Positions 60,079 to 64,000 of a stretch of DNA of 64,000 bases are shown here, one piece after another. The translations under genes were made by a program, and so were the position numbers. Position 1 is the stretch's first letter; every line of letters begins with the position of its first letter. Below the pieces are notes generated by a model. It was not told where the DNA came from. It did no database searches and was given only the letters and a program-made list of their open reading frames with translations. Source of the DNA: Oscillibacter faecalis_A (lineage in GTDB: Bacteria; Bacillota; Clostridia; Oscillospirales; Oscillospiraceae); NCBI RefSeq assembly GCF_029218125.1, contig NZ_JARFXX010000005.1, positions 139,856-203,855 on the forward strand. The letters run 5' to 3'.

Positions 60079-60984
60079 TTATTCATTTGCCAGCAAGGAC
60101 AATACTTCCTGTAGGGCTTCTTCTGATAGAACCGCGCTAACCCCGCTGATGCCAAAAATCTGTCCCGATTGCGAGTTCATATGGTATGATTGTCCATCTA
60201 CGATAAAAACGAGATCAACAGGAAAACTTGCATCTTCAATGTCATATTTTTGTGTCTTAATTATCTGTGAAATACTTGTTGAAGCAGCTTCATCAAGTAC
60301 CACCGTCTTAACTACATCTTGTCCGTCAGGTGTCATTTCACCAAGATATTTAACATAAACTGTGCCTTTTACCCAGTTTGTCTGATTCAAGCTATTGTCG
60401 GTAAGCCAGTCTGAAAGAAGAATTTTTATTTGTGGTATGCTGTCATATAAAGAAAGGTACTCATCGGCAATTTTGGCATTCCCAGAATCATATTGTACAT
60501 CAGATGCCAATACCAAACGAAATGTATGCGTGGCCGTTGTGGCAATCGTATACCCTGGTTGAGCATAGGAAAAATCCATCGGGAATTGTCCATCAATACA
60601 TTCAACCCAAAATAGAGAGCCCTTTAAATTCGTTCCGTTATCAGTTTCTTCCTCTCTCGCTGCAAGGCTATATACTTCGATATCACCATCATCGAAAATA
60701 TCATAGCCGTATTTTCCAGCCCATTCGTCAGGTAATATCAGCGAAATTCCAAAATCACTAATATCAATGCTCTCTTGGCTTTTTTCAACATAGATTTTCT
60801 CAGCAAAGGCCAATGCGCCTACGCTAAAGCTGCAAACCATTAGGGCGATAACGGCAGCAATCGTTGCAAGCTGCCGGATACTTCTTCTCCGGTGTCCCCG
60901 TCTATAATTTGGCATCTGTTCAGCTTGCCGGATCAGTTTATCGTTCACATTTCCGATTCTGTCAGAAAACTGCCTTTCATTCAT
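60079..60984 (-). CDS. Anti-sigma-like membrane protein
   Basis: 301 residues. The short cytoplasmic N-terminus (about 45 residues, basic) is followed by one membrane helix (IRQLATIAAVIALMVCSFSV) and a large extracytoplasmic domain (ISLILPDEWAGKYGYDIFDD; VKGTVYVKYLGEMTPDGQDV). The gene overlaps the upstream ECF sigma gene by 4 bp, the typical sigma/anti-sigma arrangement. It is presumed to hold the sigma factor at the membrane until a signal is sensed. Confidence 0.8.
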   Translation of the reverse strand: MNERQFSDRIGNVNDKLIRQAEQMPNYRRGHRRRSIRQLATIAAVIALMVCSFSVGALAFAEKIYVEKSQESIDISDFGISLILPDEWAGKYGYDIFDDGDIEVYSLAAREEETDNGTNLKGSLFWVECIDGQFPMDFSYAQPGYTIATTATHTFRLVLASDVQYDSGNAKIADEYLSLYDSIPQIKILLSDWLTDNSLNQTNWVKGTVYVKYLGEMTPDGQDVVKTVVLDEAASTSISQIIKTQKYDIEDASFPVDLVFIVDGQSYHMNSQSGQIFGISGVSAVLSEEALQEVLSLLANE

Positions 60985-61538
60985 AGGTCAACACCCTCGC
61001 TTTCTAAATAGCTTCGCAACTTTTTCCGTATGTTGAACAGCATAGATTTAATTTTACTCTGGCTATACCCTGTGCATCTGCAAATCTCCTCAATCGAATC
61101 AAAATACCAGTATCGGCATAAAAAAATGTTGCGCTTTTCTTCCCCTATCTGACAAAGGAATGTGTCGATAAGCTGCTCGATGCGCCGATTTTCTGCTTCA
61201 CTTTCAACATACTCCTTGCCAGAAACACAGTCACCAAGTTCTTCAAATGAACAAATCGCCTCTGGCTTTCGCTTTTCTGCGGAGAGGTATTCATACTTTT
61301 TCAGGGCAAGATTTCTGGTAATTCTACTTGCGAATACGGAAAACGGTGACGGCCTTTCTTTGGGAATGGCATTCCATAAGCCTAAATATGTATCGTTCAC
61401 ACATTCCTCGCTGTCCTCATGGTTTAGTAGGATATTGCTGGCAATGCGAAAAAAGAGCTTTCCGTATTTTGAGGAGGTTTCTGTAATGGCATCCTCGTTC
61501 CTCTCCCAATATAGCCCAATGATTTTTTCATCTTCCAT
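60981..61538 (-). CDS. ECF-type sigma factor
   Basis: 185 residues. Region 2: GKLFFRIASNILLNHEDSEE then CVNDTYLGLWNAIP (core binding, -10 recognition). Region 4: SIEEICRCTGYSQSKIKSML then FNIRKKLRSYL (helix-turn-helix). The start is the ATG at 61538 after GGAGGACGCCT; 61559 is an upstream extension. Transcribed with the anti-sigma-like gene toward the left. Confidence 0.92.
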   Translation of the reverse strand: MEDEKIIGLYWERNEDAITETSSKYGKLFFRIASNILLNHEDSEECVNDTYLGLWNAIPKERPSPFSVFASRITRNLALKKYEYLSAEKRKPEAICSFEELGDCVSGKEYVESEAENRRIEQLIDTFLCQIGEEKRNIFLCRYWYFDSIEEICRCTGYSQSKIKSMLFNIRKKLRSYLESEGVDL

Positions 61539-61705
61539 AGGCGTCCTCCGCTGCGGCACGATGTTCTAAAATTGCTTTCACTATATAACTACGGATACCC
61601 CAGATTTGGTTGCAGATATTATACCATGAACATAAAAAAAATCTATTGTTCGACAGCTGCACAACAAGGAGGGAACATCTTTCGAGATGTTCCCCCCTCT
61701 TTTAT

Positions 61706-61845
61706 AGCGGCAGTCCATACCGCACGGAACGGGCAATATGGCACAGAGAACCATGTAACCATTGAAAATACAGATATTGTCGAAATGAGTCTCGATTTGA
61801 GACTCATTTCGTCTATATGCCCTCCCCGCAGATTTTGAATTGTTG
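61706..61845. repeat. ~130-bp repeat B with element palindrome, copy 11
   Basis: CATACCGCACGGAACGGGCA and the palindrome TGTCGAAATGAGTCTCGATT at 61778-61813 match repeat A at 59827. Both are in the same orientation, so they are direct repeats about 1.88 kb apart. No gene between 61560 and 61997. Confidence 0.8.
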
Positions 61846-61997
61846 GAGATTCGCGGCGCTTCATGCTATACTGATGGTCACCGGAAACCGCTCAAAAATT
61901 TTTTTATTTTTTTTGAAAATCGTGTAAGAAATGGCGCGGCTCGTGCGTCTATATAGCAGAAACCCCAAAAAGCTACATAAAAAAGGTGGTGGAGCTG

Positions 61998-62522
61998 ATG
62001 CTGGCGATCCTTTTAGCCGCATTGGAAAGCGAAGCAGACAAGCAGAAATTCACGGACATTTACGAGCAGTATCACCCGCAGATGGAGCAGACGGCGCTCC
62101 GCATTTTGAAGAACCAGCATGACGCCGAGGACGCCGTGCAGAACGCATTTATGCAGATCATCCGGCATTTTGAAAAAATTGATGAAATTCCCTGCGAGAA
62201 ATTGCCCTTCTGGATCGTCTGTATTGTGAAGAACGAAGCAGTCACGATTCTGCGGAAAAATCAGCGGACGGTGCAGTTGGAGAATTGGGACAGCTTTGCG
62301 GCTGATGCGGAAAGTGTGACGGACTATCTGGGACTGGTGCAGCTCTTTTCCAGGCTACCGGAGACCTACCGGGCGGTGCTGGAAATGCGGCTGCTGCTGG
62401 GGTACACCGGAAAAGAAATCGCCCGACACCTTGCGCTGTCAGAGTCGGCGGTCAACACCCGGATATTCCGTGGACGCGCGCTGCTTCGGGAAATCGCGGA
62501 AAAGGAGGCGTTTTACGCATGA
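61998..62522 (+). CDS. ECF-type sigma factor
   Basis: 174 residues. Region 2: DIYEQYHPQMEQTALRILKN then QHDAEDAVQNAFMQII. Region 4: LPETYRAVLEMRLLLGYTGK then EIARHLALSESAVNTRIFRG. Start at the ATG 61998, 5 nt after GGTGGTGGAG; a GTG at 61986 is an alternative. Overlaps the following anti-sigma gene by 4 bp. Confidence 0.94.
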   Translation: MLAILLAALESEADKQKFTDIYEQYHPQMEQTALRILKNQHDAEDAVQNAFMQIIRHFEKIDEIPCEKLPFWIVCIVKNEAVTILRKNQRTVQLENWDSFAADAESVTDYLGLVQLFSRLPETYRAVLEMRLLLGYTGKEIARHLALSESAVNTRIFRGRALLREIAEKEAFYA

Positions 62523-63241
62523 CAGATCAGGAATTGGATACCTTGATGCGGCGAGTTCTGTTGGATTCTTTGAAACTTGACGCGGAAAGCGCGGCCAGCG
62601 GTGAACTGGCCTTTGAACCGACGCCCCGGTATCAGCGGCAGATGGCGGCGATGGTGAAGGACCCGCTGAAATGGGAACGCAGGCGGGCACGGCCACTGTG
62701 GAAGAATGTAGCGCAAAAGGCCGCTGTGATCCTGCTGGTGTTTTCGCTCAGCCTGGGGAGCCTCATGGCAGTCAGCCCCACGGTCCGGGCCGCAGTGGTA
62801 CGCTGGGTTACGGAATGGTATGAGACACATATTGTTTATAGGTATTCGGGAGAACAAATCACTGGCGAAATGCCGCAGTATGAGATTACCGATCTGCCGG
62901 ATGGGTATGTCGAAGATTCGGAGCAAAATATTAGTGAAGACGATTTTGTGTGTAAGGTCTATTACAACGAAGAAAGTGATAGATCGATATATTTTGATTA
63001 TGCCTATATGCAACAGGGAACCGCGTGGACCTATGTGACTGAGGATGCTGAAAACATTGCAGTTACAGTGAATGGCTTGGAGGGAGAAATGTTTTTGACT
63101 GATGACTGGGAAAACTCACGAAATACCATTACGTGGTTTGACCCGCAAACCAATATCCAGTTTTCTCTCAATGCAAACGTTGACCAGGATGACATTTTGC
63201 ACATAGCTGAAAGCGTTTCTTTGGTAAAAACGGAAAAATAA
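62519..63241 (+). CDS. DUF4367-like anti-sigma protein
   Basis: 240 residues. Cytoplasmic N-terminus (LDTLMRRVLLDSLKLDAESA), one membrane helix (AAVILLVFSLSLGSLMAVSP), then an extracytoplasmic domain with YEITDLPDGYVEDSEQNI and VTVNGLEGEMFLTDDWENSR, the DUF4367 pattern. Coupled to the sigma gene by ATGA; acts as its presumed regulator. Confidence 0.88.
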   Translation: MTDQELDTLMRRVLLDSLKLDAESAASGELAFEPTPRYQRQMAAMVKDPLKWERRRARPLWKNVAQKAAVILLVFSLSLGSLMAVSPTVRAAVVRWVTEWYETHIVYRYSGEQITGEMPQYEITDLPDGYVEDSEQNISEDDFVCKVYYNEESDRSIYFDYAYMQQGTAWTYVTEDAENIAVTVNGLEGEMFLTDDWENSRNTITWFDPQTNIQFSLNANVDQDDILHIAESVSLVKTEK

Positions 63242-63310
63242 AGAAATCTGCAAAAACGTGTAAGAAAGCCCCTGTCACCTGCGTCTTGAAAGTAGAGAGC
63301 CAGAACCTAT

Positions 63311-63412
63311 ATGAACTCGCAATCGGGACAGATTTTTGGCATCAGCAGTGTTAGTGCGGTTCTGTCAGAAGAAAACCTACAAGAAGTATTGTCCTTGCTG
63401 ACAAATGAGTAA
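63311..63412 (+). pseudogene. 3' fragment of an anti-sigma-like gene
   Basis: Thirty-three codons: MNSQSGQIFGISSVSAVLSE then ENLQEVLSLLTNE and stop. They match the C-terminus of the protein at 60079 (SGQIFGISGVSAVLSEEALQ) almost residue for residue. The rest of that gene is missing, so this is a broken duplicate. Confidence 0.85.
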
Positions 63413-63531
63413 TCAAAATAAGCACATATTACCGTAATTCTAACGATGCAAAAAGAAAACTGTTTTTCTACTTTGAGATTGCTTACTATTTCTGGAAGCT
63501 ACTATTAACAACTGATATCGGAACGAAAGTA

Positions 63532-63804
63532 ATGTCCTTTGAAGAACTTTCTGTGGAAGTAGTTGACTCTATGTCCATTCCGAGCATGACTCGAGCAACC
63601 AGTCGAATCGAGTGGAACATTTCTCCTGATACGGTTATGAAAGCAGATACAGCATACTCTTTGGAGGCAGACGAGATTGTTACAATAAATTGCACATATT
63701 CACCAAGAACAGCCAATCTTGACTTTGGATTTATCACTCAAGATGATACATTCCATTTTAACCAACTGAATTATGCATGCAGTGAAAGGAGCGTATTTTC
63801 ATAA
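63532..63804 (+). pseudogene. Fragment of a secreted protein gene
   Basis: Ninety codons from ATG 63532 without a ribosome binding site; the frame is open back to about 63413. The segment RATSRIEWNISPDTVMKADT, YSLEADEIVTINCTYSPRTA, NLDFGFI resembles the core of small secreted Firmicutes proteins that normally begin with a signal peptide and run on to an SGxYxxxIRN-type end. Both ends look replaced here, so it is probably a remnant. Confidence 0.5.
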
Positions 63805-64000
63805 AAAAGTTTTTATCCATGACCATGACGCTTATTATGTTGATGGCCCTTGCTGTTCCTGCGTTTGCCGTTAACAAAGAATCAGATTCGAACTCGGAAG
63901 CAGAAGTGCAGGAAGAGATTTTGGAGAGCGCGAGCGAATTTGCATATTTAGATGCAGATAAGGCTACTCCGGAACTAAAGGAAAAAATTCTGGAAGCACG
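63801..64000 (+). CDS. Secreted protein, 3' end beyond the window
   Basis: A frame with a signal peptide (KKFLSMTMTLIMLMALAVPA) followed by an acidic, probably helical region (ESDSNSEAEVQEEILESASE) runs off the window. AAAGGA at 63785-63790 is correctly spaced only for an ATT at 63795 or ATA at 63801; the first ATG is at 63819. Confidence 0.65.
   Translation, partial: MKKFLSMTMTLIMLMALAVPAFAVNKESDSNSEAEVQEEILESASEFAYLDADKATPELKEKILEA

Noticed and set aside
30667..61813. Treating the palindromes as ordinary terminators
   Set aside because: Most lack a T-run, several lie just before ribosome binding sites rather than after genes, and true terminators stand next to some of them (for example 48586).

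Overview
The window looks like a spore-forming gut Clostridia genome, probably Oscillospiraceae (Flavonifractor/Oscillibacter-like). This is inferred from a GC-rich V-type ATPase operon with TTG starts and strong Shine-Dalgarno sites, an alpha/beta-type small acid-soluble spore protein fragment, an acyl-ACP thioesterase and a Tn1549-like conjugative element. No species is claimed.

Region 1 (about 0.9-18.4 kb) is a tandem array of small integrative islands on the 3' side of an intact tRNA-Arg(ACG) gene (18340-18416, minus strand). Four nearly identical tyrosine integrases (1660, 9073, 12389, 17071) each end next to a 3' tRNA half cut at the anticodon loop. The last one completes the living tRNA gene. 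Each junction is followed by a similar leader: a hairpin, then paired GGGTCA boxes. Islands 3 and 4 also share a promoter. Cargo then differs: two radical SAM proteins, a flavin reductase and an HxlR regulator (island 2, also hit by an IS110-type element); two tiny membrane proteins (island 3); a VanZ-like protein and an S51 peptidase (island 4). After the cargo come a conserved noncoding block of about 0.7 kb, a pair of terminators, three 45-bp-spaced repeats and the integrase. A partial type IV prepilin-like gene lies left of the array.

Region 2 (18.5-29.3 kb) is ordinary chromosome: a DivIVA-like coiled-coil gene, a complete V-type ATPase operon (G-I-K-E-C-F-A-B-D) whose K subunit keeps sodium-type ligands, and a convergent acyl-ACP thioesterase.

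Region 3 (29.5 kb to the window end) is a large integrative conjugative element whose left end appears to cut a spore-protein gene after 31 codons. It has a replication module (RepA_N-type initiator with five 23-bp iterons inside the gene, ParB-like protein), ArdC-like and other accessory proteins, a mobilization module (MobC, MOBP-type relaxase, PcfB), a surface module (signal-peptide proteins, sortase, CAP protein, 1566-residue Cna_B protein) and a type IV secretion module (VirD4, Maff2, VirB6-like, PrgI, VirB4, NlpC/P60). Eleven copies of a palindromic repeat sit between its modules. Two of its genes, including virB4, carry single in-frame TAG codons. The right part has small hypothetical genes, two ECF sigma/anti-sigma pairs and remnants of duplicated genes. 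No integrase for this element is in the window, so it should continue past 64 kb.

Most notable: the tRNA-Arg island array with its shared noncoding block, the element-wide palindrome family, and the paired amber codons.
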